A DNA stretch of 64,000 bases from Pseudomonas chlororaphis. Its GTDB lineage: Bacteria; Pseudomonadota; Gammaproteobacteria; Pseudomonadales; Pseudomonadaceae. Position numbers and translations under genes: made by a program. The notes beneath the pieces were generated by a model. It saw only the letters and a list, made by a program, of their open reading frames with translations. It did no database searches and was not told the origin of the DNA. The stretch spans positions 62,001 to 126,000 of the forward strand of contig NZ_MOAL01000008.1 in the NCBI RefSeq assembly GCF_003731765.1, given 5' to 3'. Of this stretch, positions 1 to 9,365 are shown piece by piece (the first letter of the stretch is position 1; each line of letters begins with the position of its first letter).

Positions 1-984
1 CAGTTCCGGCGCGATGTTCAGGCGCTCGGCTTCGGCCTGCCCCAGCGCCTTGAGCTGCTTGAGCAACGCCGAGGCCTCGATCGGCAACGGCTCGGCAATT
101 GCCGGCGGCCATTGATCCGGGCCGACGCTGGCGGCGCGCTTGATCAGGTCGAGCAGGAAGGTGCCGTCCTGGCGCACGGTGCGCGGGTGCATGTCTTCGA
201 TTTTCGCCAGGGCGCCGAGGTTATCCGGCTGGGTCTTGGCCAGGGGCCATAGCGAGTGCTCGCGCACGATACGGTTGCGCGGCAGGTCGCGGGCACGGGC
301 TTCGCGCTCGCGCCAGGCGCAGAGTTCGCGCAACACGGCCAGTTGGGCGCGGGACAGTTTCCAGGCCAGCTTGGCCTCGCGGTAGACCTCGTAGGGGTCG
401 ACTTCGCGGCGCAGGTTGGCCACCAACTCGGCGCCGTCTTCCAGCACCCAGTTGTATTTGTCTTCGGAGAGCTTGGGCCGCAGTTGGATAAAGACTTCCG
501 CCAGGTGCAGGGCGTCTTCTGCGGCGTAGCTGATTTGCGTCTCGGACAACGGCCGCTGCAGCCAGTCGGAGCGGGTTTCACCCTTGGGCAGGTCAATGCC
601 CAGGACTTCCTGCACCAGGCGCGAATAGCCCATGGAGAAACCCAGGTTCAGGTAGGCTGCCGCCAGTTGCGTGTCGAACAACGGCACCGGCAGGCTGCCG
701 GTCAGGCGCAGCAGGACTTCAAGGTCCTCGCTGCAGGCGTGCACCACTTTGACCACGGCGGGGTTTTCCAGCAGTGCCGCCAAGGGCTGCCAGTTGTCGA
801 TGGTCAGGGGGTCAATCAGGTAAGCGCGTTGACCGTCGCCTACCTGCAGCAGGCCGGCGATGGGATAGAAGGTGTCGACCCGCATGAATTCGGTGTCGAG
901 GGCGACGAATGGCAGCTGCTGCCACTCGGCGCAAAACTGACCGAGGCTATCGTTGTCGCGAATCCAGTGAATATCGATGGCCAC
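1..984 (-). CDS. rnd: Ribonuclease D (3' end cut by window edge)
   Basis: A 3'-to-5' exoribonuclease that trims tRNA precursors and other stable RNAs in the cytoplasm. The DEDD exonuclease residues are visible in order: LDTEF near residue 28, a HACSEDLEVL segment, FDTQLAAAYL and YAAEDALHL. The HRDC RNA-binding part begins after about residue 210. 328 codons lie in the window and the end is missing. The start is the GTG at 982-984 (protein begins MAIDIHWIR), because AAGGGAGAG lies 5 to 6 bases upstream and no ATG gives this N-terminus. The gene upstream is on the same strand but more than 100 bp away, so it probably has its own promoter. Confidence 0.95.
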   Translation of the reverse strand, partial: MAIDIHWIRDNDSLGQFCAEWQQLPFVALDTEFMRVDTFYPIAGLLQVGDGQRAYLIDPLTIDNWQPLAALLENPAVVKVVHACSEDLEVLLRLTGSLPVPLFDTQLAAAYLNLGFSMGYSRLVQEVLGIDLPKGETRSDWLQRPLSETQISYAAEDALHLAEVFIQLRPKLSEDKYNWVLEDGAELVANLRREVDPYEVYREAKLAWKLSRAQLAVLRELCAWREREARARDLPRNRIVREHSLWPLAKTQPDNLGALAKIEDMHPRTVRQDGTFLLDLIKRAASVGPDQWPPAIAEPLPIEASALLKQLKALGQAEAERLNIAPEL

Positions 985-1107
985 ACGGCTCTCCCTTGAA
1001 GAATGGCGCGCAGTATATATCGCCCCCGGCGATTTCTGAGCATTCACTCGACAAGAGCCAGTAGGAAACTAACTGCAAACGCCAAAGGATAGTCCTGACC
1101 GCATCAG

Positions 1108-1791
1108 TCAGCCCCGTTTTCGCAGAACATAGACCCGGGAAACGCCGCAACCGGGAATGAAATCCTGATGGTTGACGACTTCGAACCCGGCACTCTTGAA
1201 CTCGGCCTCAAGCTGCCACTTGTCGGCCAGGGGCTGCCCCTGGCTCGGCCATGACGGGCTGCCCGGGTCATTGAGGCGGCCAGACACCCCGTTGCAGCGC
1301 CCGGCAATACGCACCGCGACAATCACCCCGTCGCGGCTGACCCGGTGAAACTCGCGCAACAAAGCCAGGCGTTGTTCGGCGCACGCCAGGTGCTGAAACA
1401 GTTGCATGCAGAAGATGCAATCCACGGCATTGGCCGACAGGCCGATGTCGAACGCCGAACTCTGAAAAGTCTTGATGCGCTTGAGCAGGCTGCCCGAATG
1501 ATGGGTCAGGGCGTGGTTGAGCATGTCCTGGGAGTGGTCCGCCGCCAGCACCACCCGGTTGCCATGCTCGCCCAGCACTGGCCAGAAACGCCCGGCGCCG
1601 CAGGCCAGATCGAGCACCAACCCCGGTTCACCGGCGTGTTTCAAGGCGCGGCGCACCAACTGCTCGTGGCGCCACAGCATCAGCCTCGGCCACAGGCCGA
1701 CCGGGTGCGGTTGCAGGCAGACCCGGGCATGGGCCTGGTCATAGCGCCTGGCGAACTCAAGCTCGATGGACGGTGGGGGTTGCGATGACAT
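1108..1791 (-). CDS. Class I SAM-dependent methyltransferase
   Basis: A 227-residue soluble protein with a Rossmann methyltransferase core. Motif I is LDLACGAGRFWPVL, an acidic motif II follows at LAADHSQDML, and a CIFCMQLFQHL segment matches the post-motif region of UbiE/Tam-like enzymes. The substrate cannot be read from the sequence. I start at the ATG at 1791 (MSSQPPPS). A TTG at 1869 would add 26 residues and put the start 5 bp after the eptA stop, which would suggest translational coupling, so the start is uncertain. It lies downstream of eptA on the same strand and may be co-transcribed, but a role in lipid A modification would be speculation. Confidence 0.75.
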   Translation of the reverse strand: MSSQPPPSIELEFARRYDQAHARVCLQPHPVGLWPRLMLWRHEQLVRRALKHAGEPGLVLDLACGAGRFWPVLGEHGNRVVLAADHSQDMLNHALTHHSGSLLKRIKTFQSSAFDIGLSANAVDCIFCMQLFQHLACAEQRLALLREFHRVSRDGVIVAVRIAGRCNGVSGRLNDPGSPSWPSQGQPLADKWQLEAEFKSAGFEVVNHQDFIPGCGVSRVYVLRKRG

Positions 1792-1873
1792 GACTCGCGA
1801 ACTCTTGTTGAAATCCGATGGGTGCAGGTTACCCGGCGGTTCGTGAAAAAAAGGTCGATGGGGCGTCAAACAC

Positions 1874-3523
1874 TCATTGCCGGGCCAATACGCCGTCCAC
1901 CAGGCTGCCCCGGCAACCGGCGAACAGGTCCAGCGCAGGTTTGTAGACTTGGCTGTTGACCTCCAGCAGGCCGAGCATCGAGTGGAACAGGTTGTCCTGG
2001 CTCAGGGGCAGGTCGCGGCTTTGCTGCAGGCAGTGGGTGTCCACCGAGAAGGTCTTTTGGTAACTGTCGGAAAACCACGCCAGCATCGCCACGTGCTTCT
2101 GCTGCTCGGGCGCCAGCATGTAGGGCGTGCCGTGCAGGAACAGGTTGTATTCCCCCAGGGACTCGCCGTGGTCCGACAGGTAGAGCATGGCCGTGTCGAC
2201 CTTGTCCTGGTTGCTGCGCAGCAGGTCGATCAGGGTCGCCAGCACATGGTCGGTGTAGACCAGGGTGTTGTCGTAGCCGTTGACGATGCTCTCGCGACTG
2301 CAATTGTTCAGCGCATTGCTTTCGCAGACCGGGGTGAAGTGCTGGTATTCCTTGGGATAGCGCTTGAAATACTCCGGGCCGTGGCTGCCCATCTGGTGCA
2401 GCACCAGCACGGTGTCCTTGTCCAGGGTGTCGATGAAGTGCTGCAGGCCCTGGAGCAGAATCTCGTCGCGGCACTCGCTGTTGGCGCACAGCGACGGATC
2501 CTTGAGGTTGCTCACATCGTCGAGGGTGACCCGATCGCAGGTGCCCTTGCAGCCCGACTGATTGTCACGCCAGACCACTTCCAGGCCGGCACGCTTGAGC
2601 ACATCGAGCAAGCCCTCCTGGTTCTTCGCCTTGCTGGCGTCGTAATCCTTGCGCCCCATGTTGGAGAACATGCAAGGCACAGACACCGCCGTCTCGGTGC
2701 CGCAGGAGTGAACATCGGTGAAGGCGATCAGGCCGCTCTCCTTGCTCAATTGCGGCGTGGTATCGCGGTCGTAGCCGAGGATGCCGAAGTTCTCGGCCCG
2801 GGCACTCTCCCCCACCACCAGCACAGTCAGGGATTTACGGGCGTGGCTCTGCCAGGTCGGATTCTTCTGCGCGTCTTCGCCGATCTTCACAAAAGGCTGG
2901 TGGGCCGACACCACTTGCTCCCGCAGGTAGCCCACCGAGGCGCCGATGTAGTTACTCGGCACAATCATCAAGCGCAGTTCGTGGTGGTTGCGAAACAGCG
3001 AAGCCAGCCCCTGGTAATTGAGCAGTGCCACCGCGCCGAGCAACAGCGCCGAGGTGCCCTCCACCAGCACCTTGCTCAGCACTTCGCGGTGCCAGCGGCG
3101 ATAGTGGATCGGGGTCTTGTACAGCAGCCAGGACGGCAGCGCCCCGAGCAACAGCACGTACAACAGCAACTTCAGCGACAGCAGGTCGCGGACTTCAGTG
3201 GCGTTGGTCTCGGCAAAGTTGCGCAACATGCCGGCATCGATCATGACCCCGTACTGAGCCATGAAATAGGCCACAACGGCGCTGATGAAAAACAACAGGA
3301 TCAGCAGCGGCTTGAGGACGGGACGGAACGCCACCAAGGTCAGGACGATGTTGAAACCACACAGAATCATCAAGCCAAATGCCAGGCGCATGGCCTGGCC
3401 AGCAGCGTCAGACGCGGTAATGTCAAACAGGTGCTGCCAGAGTACAACGTTGAAACCGACGAGCAAAAAGGCACTGGCAATCAGGGTGACCCACTCGGGG
3501 CGCACGGGTTTTATGTTCAACAT
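1874..3523 (-). CDS. eptA: Phosphoethanolamine-lipid A transferase EptA
   Basis: Inner-membrane enzyme that transfers phosphoethanolamine from phosphatidylethanolamine to lipid A, lowering surface charge and giving polymyxin tolerance in this family. Five N-terminal membrane segments (about residues 10-170) precede a periplasmic sulfatase-like domain. Zinc and catalytic residues are visible: the Glu of VVGES (E239), the nucleophile Thr in SCGTETAVS (T278, same 39-residue spacing as in MCR-1), GSHGPEY, and LSDHGESLGE. Length 549 residues is normal. The start at 3523 (MLNIKPVRPEW) fits family N-termini; ATG at 3556 would add 11 residues. MCR enzymes are close relatives, but the chromosomal setting suggests an intrinsic copy. 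Confidence 0.93.
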   Translation of the reverse strand: MLNIKPVRPEWVTLIASAFLLVGFNVVLWQHLFDITASDAAGQAMRLAFGLMILCGFNIVLTLVAFRPVLKPLLILLFFISAVVAYFMAQYGVMIDAGMLRNFAETNATEVRDLLSLKLLLYVLLLGALPSWLLYKTPIHYRRWHREVLSKVLVEGTSALLLGAVALLNYQGLASLFRNHHELRLMIVPSNYIGASVGYLREQVVSAHQPFVKIGEDAQKNPTWQSHARKSLTVLVVGESARAENFGILGYDRDTTPQLSKESGLIAFTDVHSCGTETAVSVPCMFSNMGRKDYDASKAKNQEGLLDVLKRAGLEVVWRDNQSGCKGTCDRVTLDDVSNLKDPSLCANSECRDEILLQGLQHFIDTLDKDTVLVLHQMGSHGPEYFKRYPKEYQHFTPVCESNALNNCSRESIVNGYDNTLVYTDHVLATLIDLLRSNQDKVDTAMLYLSDHGESLGEYNLFLHGTPYMLAPEQQKHVAMLAWFSDSYQKTFSVDTHCLQQSRDLPLSQDNLFHSMLGLLEVNSQVYKPALDLFAGCRGSLVDGVLARQ

Positions 3524-3633
3524 GACGGTCTGCTTGATCCTGGAAAGAAACGCCATCCGGGAATCATGGATTGATCCAGCCCATGGCAGCCCGAACCTTA
3601 GGCACTGTGCCATCAACGTTTCGTGAAAAAGAC

Positions 3634-3650
3634 GCCAAGGAATAGTTAAG
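3634..3650 (-). promoter_or_regulatory. Possible PmrA-type operator upstream of eptA
   Basis: On the minus strand the sequence reads CTTAAC-N5-CTTGGC, about 110 bp upstream of the eptA start. PmrA binds a direct repeat close to CTTAA-N5-CTTAA in front of eptA genes. The first half-site fits well and the second only partly, so this is a weak candidate. No pmrAB genes are in the window. Confidence 0.3.
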
Positions 3651-3799
3651 CCAGGGAGCAGGACGGTCCTGCCTGCCGCAGTCGTCACTGGGCGGCGATC
3701 CGCGCTATCGGATTTTTAAATACCACTCGCGACTTTCTGATTTGCCCCACCCCCCCAGGCCAACGCCTAATCGCCGCCTGATTTCTTCAAGGCCTGGTT

Positions 3800-4984
3800 A
3801 TGGAAAACGTTCGTGCAACCTCTCGCCCCGCCGTCTGGCTGATGCTCAGTGTGGTGCTGGTGGCCCTCAACCTGCGGCCGTCGATGGCAGCCGTCGGACC
3901 GTTGCTGTCGGGGATCCGCGGGGAAATACCGCTGAGTTTCAGCCTGGCCGCCCTGCTCACCATGCTGCCGGTCATGGCCATGGGCTTGGCGATGTTCTTT
4001 GGCATGGGCATCAGCCAGCGCCTGGGGGAACACCGCACCGTGGTCCTGTCGCTGCTGATCATCGGCCTGGCGACCCTGTCCCGGTTGTTTCTCGACTCGG
4101 CGGCCGAGCTGATTCTCAGTGCGGTGCTGGCGGGCGTCGGCATCGCCCTGATCCAGGCGCTGATGCCCGCGCTGATCAAGTCGCGCTTTGCCGACAACGT
4201 CTCGCTGTACATGGGGCTGTACGTCACCTCGATCATGGGCGGTGCCGCCGTGGCGGCCTCCTTCGCCCCACTGGTGATGAACCGCAGCGGCAGTTGGCGC
4301 CTGGGGCTGGCCATCTGGGCGGCGCTGGCGCTGCTGGGCCTGCTGTTCTGGTACGGACAAAGGGCCGCCCTGCCCAGGCTGCCAGCCTCCCGCGAGGGCC
4401 AGGAGTCCTTTGTCGGCAATCGACGGGCCTGGCTGCTGGCGCTGTTCTTCGGCCTGGGCACCGCCGCCTACACCTGCGTGCTGGCCTGGCTGGCGCCGTA
4501 TTACGTGGAACAGGGCTGGAGTGAACAGAATGCCGGGTTGCTCCTGGGCTTTCTCACTGCCATGGAAGTGCTGTCCGGCCTGGTGACCCCGGCCATTGCT
4601 AACCGCAGCAAAGACCGACGTGGAGTGCTGGTGGTCCTGCTGGTGCTGATCATCGCCGGCTTCTGCGGCCTGGTCCTCAGCCCGCAACACCTGAGCCTGC
4701 TGTGGCCCTGCCTGCTGGGCCTGGGGATCGGCGGCCTGTTTCCCATGAGCCTGATCGTCTCTCTCGACCACCTGGACAACCCGCGCCGGGCCGGTGGCCT
4801 GACCGCTTTCGTGCAGGGCATCGGCTACCTGATTGCCGGGCTCTCACCGCTGCTGGCCGGGGTGATTCGCGACCAACTGGGCAGCTTCGAATGGGCCTGG
4901 TGGTCCCTCACTGCGGTGATGGTCCTGATGATCCTGATGGTGCTGCGCTTCAACCCCCAGCACTACCCGCAACACATTCGCTGA
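3800..4984 (+). CDS. MFS transporter, CynX/NimT family
   Basis: A 394-residue inner-membrane protein with about 12 hydrophobic segments. The N-terminus LVALNLRPSMAAVGPLL is the signature of the CynX/NimT (cyanate and 2-nitroimidazole transporter) branch of the major facilitator superfamily. The substrate is not predictable; no cynS or cynT lies nearby, so cyanate is unlikely on context. It is divergent from eptA across a gap of about 275 bp. The next gene, an EamA transporter, begins 16 bp after its stop, so the two are probably one transcript. Confidence 0.85.
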   Translation: MENVRATSRPAVWLMLSVVLVALNLRPSMAAVGPLLSGIRGEIPLSFSLAALLTMLPVMAMGLAMFFGMGISQRLGEHRTVVLSLLIIGLATLSRLFLDSAAELILSAVLAGVGIALIQALMPALIKSRFADNVSLYMGLYVTSIMGGAAVAASFAPLVMNRSGSWRLGLAIWAALALLGLLFWYGQRAALPRLPASREGQESFVGNRRAWLLALFFGLGTAAYTCVLAWLAPYYVEQGWSEQNAGLLLGFLTAMEVLSGLVTPAIANRSKDRRGVLVVLLVLIIAGFCGLVLSPQHLSLLWPCLLGLGIGGLFPMSLIVSLDHLDNPRRAGGLTAFVQGIGYLIAGLSPLLAGVIRDQLGSFEWAWWSLTAVMVLMILMVLRFNPQHYPQHIR

Positions 4985-5000
4985 TGACCCGGACACAGCC

Positions 5001-5912
5001 ATGAAACCTGCCAACTTTGCCCACGCCCACCTCGGCATGCTGCTGTGGGCGGTCCTGATAGCCGCCTCGTTTTTTGCCGCCGCCCAGGTCAACCCGGCCA
5101 TCGACCCAGTGCTCCTGACCGGCTTGCGCCTGTTGTTTTCCGCCCTGGTGTTCGCGCCGCTGCTGTGGCTGCAAGGTGCACCGGCCATGACCCTGGCCGC
5201 GCTGCGCGGGCATGCCCTGCTGGGCTTGTTGCTGGCGCTGTACTTCGGGTCGCTGTTCGAAGCCTTGCGCTACACCTCGGCGGTCAACACCGGCACTTTG
5301 TTTACCCTGGTGCCGCTGCTTACCCTGTGCTTCGAGGGGTTCCTGCTGCCCGGCACCCGGCAGAAACACCGCCTGCTGCCGATGCTGATGGCGGCGGGCG
5401 GGGCCTTGCTGCTGATCCTCAAGGGTGACGGTCCTGAAGCCCTGCCCGCGCCTTACCCGATCCTCGTGTATGGCATCGGCTGCCTGGCCATGGCCCTGTA
5501 TTCGCCCCTGAGCCAGCGCCTCAAGGCCGGCAGCCTTGGGGCGCGCAGCCCGGTGGCCATGACGTTCTGGAACATGCTGTTTGGCGCACTGTTTCTGTTC
5601 GCCTTCTGCCTGGCCAGCGGGGGCTGGCGCAGTGGTGCCCTGCTGAGCGCCCACGACCTGTTGTGGCTGGGCTACCTGGCGCTGTTCGCCACTCTGGCGA
5701 CCTTCTGGCTGCTGCACCGGGCCATTGGCGTGATCGCCCCCGCCACGGTGATTTCGTACATCTACCTGAGCACCTTGCTCCTGACGCTGTTTCACTGGCT
5801 CTGGCTCGGGCAGTCACCCCGCCCCCTGGAACTGATCGGCGCAGGGCTGCTGGCCCTCGGCATGCTGGCCCTGGTCCTCGGCAGCCGGCAGCCCCAGCTT
5901 GTCCGGGCATGA
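5001..5912 (+). CDS. DMT superfamily permease (EamA domains)
   Basis: A 303-residue membrane protein with about 10 transmembrane helices and two EamA halves (roughly residues 8-135 and 150-295). EamA proteins export amino acids or other small metabolites; here neither direction nor substrate is defined. The conserved first-half ending (NTGTLFTLVPLLTLCFEGFLL) and second-half ending (ATVISYIYLSTLLLTLFHWLWLGQ) are present. It sits 16 bp behind the CynX-like gene, which suggests co-expression. Confidence 0.85.
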   Translation: MKPANFAHAHLGMLLWAVLIAASFFAAAQVNPAIDPVLLTGLRLLFSALVFAPLLWLQGAPAMTLAALRGHALLGLLLALYFGSLFEALRYTSAVNTGTLFTLVPLLTLCFEGFLLPGTRQKHRLLPMLMAAGGALLLILKGDGPEALPAPYPILVYGIGCLAMALYSPLSQRLKAGSLGARSPVAMTFWNMLFGALFLFAFCLASGGWRSGALLSAHDLLWLGYLALFATLATFWLLHRAIGVIAPATVISYIYLSTLLLTLFHWLWLGQSPRPLELIGAGLLALGMLALVLGSRQPQLVRA

Positions 5913-6006
5913 CCGACGCTCATTCCGGCATGTTGCCCGGCGCAGTGTTGCGTTAGCATCCTGCCGGTTGGCGCTCCAGGCGCCGGGTGCTCAATGAGAA
6001 CAACGG

Positions 6007-6942
6007 ATGCTCAGCAGCAATTTGCTTAGAAAGCTCGATATGCAAGACCTGATGGTGTTCGTCGCCGTGTACGAGCAAAACAACGTCACCGAGGTGGCGG
6101 AGTCCCTCAGCGTCAGCCAATCCACTGTCAGCTATTGCCTGAAAAAACTCCGCGCCGGGTTTGAGGACGAGCTGTTTATCAACACCCGCACCGGCATGCA
6201 TCCGACCCGCAAGGCCAGGAACATGTACAGCCACGTACGGCAGATTCTCGACAGCATCAACCTCTGCCACGCCGGCGCCCAGGCCTTCGACCCGAGCCGC
6301 CAGGCCGTGACCTTCAACCTCTGCGCACCGGAATATTTCGAGCAACTGATCCTGCCGCGCCTGCTCCAGGCCTTCGACAGCGCCGGACTGGCCGTGACCA
6401 TCAACGTGCTCAAGCTAGAGACCGAGATTCCTGCCCAGGAATTGCGGGACGGCAGCCTGGACTTGGTGATCGGCTTCGGCCCGGACTTCCATCGCCATCA
6501 CCCGGACCTGATGTCCCGGCAGTTGCTGGAGGATGATTTGCTCTGCGTCCTGGACAGCGCGGCGGATTCACCGCCGGGGGGACGCTTCGAGCTCGCGGAT
6601 TTTGTTGAACGGCGCCATGTGTTCCCCACGCCCTGGACGTCGGACAGCAACATGGTGGATGGCTGGCTGGCCCGCCAGGCGCGCAAACGCCAGATCGTCG
6701 CCCGAGCCAACAGCTACGGCGCGGCGCTGAAGATGATCGTCGGCAGCGACTTCATCCTCACCCTGCCCCGGCGTATCCAAGCCCTGCTAGCCCAGGAGCC
6801 GCTGTTCAATCATTGCGAGGCCCCCAGCGGCTTGCCGGGGTTCAGCCTGGATATGCACTGGAGCCAGAACGCCGATCAAGACAGCGCCAACAGCTGGTTG
6901 CGCCAGCAGGTGCTGCTGGCCTGCAGCGAACCGGGCCTCTAG
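6007..6942 (+). CDS. LysR-family transcriptional regulator
   Basis: A 311-residue regulator with an N-terminal winged helix-turn-helix (about residues 10-70; VTEVAESLSVSQSTVSYCLKKLR is the recognition region) and a periplasmic-binding-protein-like effector domain. In length and layout it resembles the NodD/LeuO-like branch. It converges on the small tautomerase gene, with only 18 bp between the stops. The upstream DMT/MFS pair or the adjacent tautomerase are possible targets, but no operator is evident. Confidence 0.87.
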   Translation: MLSSNLLRKLDMQDLMVFVAVYEQNNVTEVAESLSVSQSTVSYCLKKLRAGFEDELFINTRTGMHPTRKARNMYSHVRQILDSINLCHAGAQAFDPSRQAVTFNLCAPEYFEQLILPRLLQAFDSAGLAVTINVLKLETEIPAQELRDGSLDLVIGFGPDFHRHHPDLMSRQLLEDDLLCVLDSAADSPPGGRFELADFVERRHVFPTPWTSDSNMVDGWLARQARKRQIVARANSYGAALKMIVGSDFILTLPRRIQALLAQEPLFNHCEAPSGLPGFSLDMHWSQNADQDSANSWLRQQVLLACSEPGL

Positions 6943-6960
6943 GCCCGGACGCGTTGTGCC

Positions 6961-7323
6961 TCAGAGGCCAATAGCGGTCTTGGTGTAGGACGCGCGGTCG
7001 ATATCGAGGATTTCCACGCACAATTGCACGGCGATCTCGGCAGGCCATTCAGCCACGTCCTGCAACACCGCGAACAGGCTCTCCGACAGCTGCTTCTTGA
7101 TTTCCGGGGAGCGCCCGCTGAGCATCGCCAGCTTGACGTGAACAAAGCCGCGCTCGCCCTGGCCGGTGCCGATACGGAACACCTCGTGCTTCACCGCCCG
7201 GCTCTTGATGTCGAACTCTGCCGCAAACTGCCCGGACGCCACCAGTGCGTGGTTGAGCCGCAGCAGGGCTTTGTCGGCATCCAGTGCCAGGTTGGCGGTG
7301 TATTCCATATGCAGCTGAGGCAT
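6961..7323 (-). CDS. 5-carboxymethyl-2-hydroxymuconate isomerase-like tautomerase
   Basis: A 120-residue protein of the CHMI (HpaF-like) tautomerase family, which isomerises 5-carboxymethyl-2-hydroxymuconate in homoprotocatechuate breakdown using an N-terminal proline base. Pro2 directly follows the initiator Met (MPQLHMEYTANL), so Pro would be N-terminal after Met removal. This fixes the start at 7323, supported by CGGGAG about 7 bases upstream. No other homoprotocatechuate genes lie nearby, so this is a solitary family member and its true substrate is open. Confidence 0.85.
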   Translation of the reverse strand: MPQLHMEYTANLALDADKALLRLNHALVASGQFAAEFDIKSRAVKHEVFRIGTGQGERGFVHVKLAMLSGRSPEIKKQLSESLFAVLQDVAEWPAEIAVQLCVEILDIDRASYTKTAIGL

Positions 7324-7452
7324 GGCAGAGCTCCCGAGGGTGATGAAAAAAAGGGCGATAGATATACCACAGCACGGCCACTGTGTTTTGCCCGTCAATG
7401 CTCTAGGGCGGCGCTTCCAGTGTCCGGAGCCGAGGACCAGCCGGGCCCTCGC

Positions 7453-8391
7453 TCAACGCCCCTTGGCCAGGGCATCGGGCAGCAGGTCGCGCTCGCTCAT
7501 GAAGCTTTCCAGGCGTGAGCGCAACCAGCGTTCGGCGGGGTCGGTGTCGACATGGCTAAGCCAGACCATGGACAGGTCCAGGGTCGGGGTCTTGAACGGA
7601 TAGGGCTCACAAAACAACTGCCCCGACGCGGCCATGGCCTGCGCCGTGTAATCCGGCAGGCTGGCCAACAGGTCGGTGCCGGCGAGCAGGGCTGGCAAGG
7701 AGCTGTATTGCGGTACCGACAGCACCACCTGGCGCTTGCGGCCGATATCCGCCAGCCACTCATCGGCAAAGCCGCTGATATTGGCCGTGTGGGACACCAG
7801 TACATGGGGCCGGGCGCAGTACTCATCCAGGGTCAGCGGCGTGTCGCTGGCATCGGCCCGCAATACGCTGGGCTGGATATGCCGCAGCAACTTGCGCTTG
7901 GCATTGGCCGGCAGGCCGCGGGTCTGGCTGATGCCCACGGTGATATCGCCCGAGGCCAACAGGTCGGGAATCCGCCAGTAATCCACATGCTGGACCACAA
8001 ACACCACTTGCGGCGCCTCCTGGCGCAAGGCCCGCAACAACGGCGGCAGCAGGCCGAACTCGACGTCATCGGACAGCCCGATGCGAAAGGTCATGGTGCT
8101 GCTGGCAGGGTCGAAATCGTGGGTCAGGCTCAGGGCCGACGACAGCGCATCCAGGGCCGGCGACAGGTGTTGGATAATCTCCTCAGCCCGCGCCGTGGGC
8201 TCCATACGGTGCCCAACGCGGATAAACAACGGGTCGTTGAACATCGCCCGCAGACGGTTGAGCGCCGAACTGATGGTGGGTTGGCCAAGAAACAACTTCT
8301 CCGCCACCCGTGTGACATTGCGTTCGAGCATCAGCGTCTCGAACACCACCATCAAGTTGATATCGGCCTTGCGCAATTCATTGCGATTCAT
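7453..8391 (-). CDS. LysR-family transcriptional regulator
   Basis: A 312-residue protein with the LysR DNA-binding domain at the N-terminus (LRKADINLMVVFETLMLERNV, then VAEKLFLGQPTISSALNRLR), followed by a two-lobed effector domain. The start DINLMVVFE resembles NodD/SyrM/LeuO-type members. It lies upstream of and in the same direction as the tautomerase gene, with a 129-bp gap, so it may regulate or be co-transcribed with it. The effector is unknown. Confidence 0.87.
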   Translation of the reverse strand: MNRNELRKADINLMVVFETLMLERNVTRVAEKLFLGQPTISSALNRLRAMFNDPLFIRVGHRMEPTARAEEIIQHLSPALDALSSALSLTHDFDPASSTMTFRIGLSDDVEFGLLPPLLRALRQEAPQVVFVVQHVDYWRIPDLLASGDITVGISQTRGLPANAKRKLLRHIQPSVLRADASDTPLTLDEYCARPHVLVSHTANISGFADEWLADIGRKRQVVLSVPQYSSLPALLAGTDLLASLPDYTAQAMAASGQLFCEPYPFKTPTLDLSMVWLSHVDTDPAERWLRSRLESFMSERDLLPDALAKGR

Positions 8392-8550
8392 CCACCTACT
8401 CCCCTGTCCCCATCCGCCGAGCAGTGTAGAAAGGCCAGGGGGCGCCGTCTATGCGACTCAGGGTGAAGAATCGCTCGGCTTCAAACTGGGCGTTGTCAGG
8501 GAACCAGTCCAGGGGAGCAACGTGCACTGTTTCGCATCAAACATACCCTG

Positions 8551-9090
8551 CTACGAGGCCGTGGGCGCAAGGCGTGGCCGCTCCAGAGCGGTGGCGATCA
8601 GCCGGGTAAATACCTGCAAGGTTTCCAGCAGATAAGGGTCGTGCAGTTTGGCCGGTTGCGGATCCAGGGCACACAAGGTCCCGAAAAACGTGCCGTCGGA
8701 GAAAACGATGGGCAGCGAGATGTAACTTTCGAAACCATACATTTTCGGCACAGGGTGCTGGGCAAACACGGGCTCGGCGCTGGCGTGCTGGATGATGATC
8801 GGCTTGCCGTGCTGACGCAGTTCATTGCACAGGGTGGCTTCAGGCATCAGCTCATCCCCCGGCCCCAATCCGAAATGCAATTCGTCATGCACCGCGCAGG
8901 CGATCCAGCGCTGCTCAGTCACCTTGGCAATGGCGGCGAAGCGCAGCGAGGTCAAGCGCGTCACCTGTGTAAGGATATCGGATGTGGCCTCGATCTCGGC
9001 GATGGTGGCTATTTCCTCCGCCGTCAGGAGATCGATGCCCAAGGCCGATTTAACTTTGAACGGCTCCGCTGTCGTATTAATCCCTGTCAC
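8551..9090 (-). CDS. GAF domain protein
   Basis: A 179-residue protein that is essentially one GAF domain, a fold that binds small ligands or chromophores. Diagnostic stretches are ACAVHDELHFGLGPGDEL, the ATLCNELRQ segment and SYISLPIVFSDGTFFGTLC. It has no output domain, so it may act as a stand-alone sensor or interact with a partner kinase or cyclase. I choose the GTG start at 9088-9090 because TGGAGG lies 7 bases upstream; an ATG at 9126 has no ribosome binding site. It ends about 160 bp beyond the start of the LysR gene that follows on the same strand. Confidence 0.75.
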   Translation of the reverse strand: MTGINTTAEPFKVKSALGIDLLTAEEIATIAEIEATSDILTQVTRLTSLRFAAIAKVTEQRWIACAVHDELHFGLGPGDELMPEATLCNELRQHGKPIIIQHASAEPVFAQHPVPKMYGFESYISLPIVFSDGTFFGTLCALDPQPAKLHDPYLLETLQVFTRLIATALERPRLAPTAS

Positions 9091-9323
9091 TTTCAGGCCT
9101 CCATTTTCTCTCGCAAAAGATCGCATGAACGCCGCATTGCAACACGCCAGAAGAAACCTGATCAAGCCGATCAACACCTGCCTTAACCCTCGACAAGGTC
9201 TTCGACTGCAACTCGGTTCGGTGGCGCCCAATGGGGCAAAGTCCGCGTGGAATCACAACCTTGCTTAGGACCACCGCAAAATCGTTGCGTGCTGCCTGCT
9301 AATGACAAAAATATCGCCCACAA

Positions 9324-9358
9324 AAAAGCCCCGTAACTTATTCAGTTACGGGGCTTTT
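9324..9358 (-). terminator. Rho-independent terminator of tRNA-Ser
   Basis: AAGCCCCGTAACT pairs with AGTTACGGGGCTT around a short TATTC loop, and on the minus strand is followed by TTTTTT. It begins about 8 bases after the 3' end of the tRNA gene. Confidence 0.85.
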
Positions 9359-9365
9359 ATTTGTA

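Noticed and set aside
1877..3574. 565-codon open frame antisense to eptA
   Set aside because: Low-complexity, Gln/His/Val-rich shadow of a high-GC gene; the opposite strand has clear EptA motifs.
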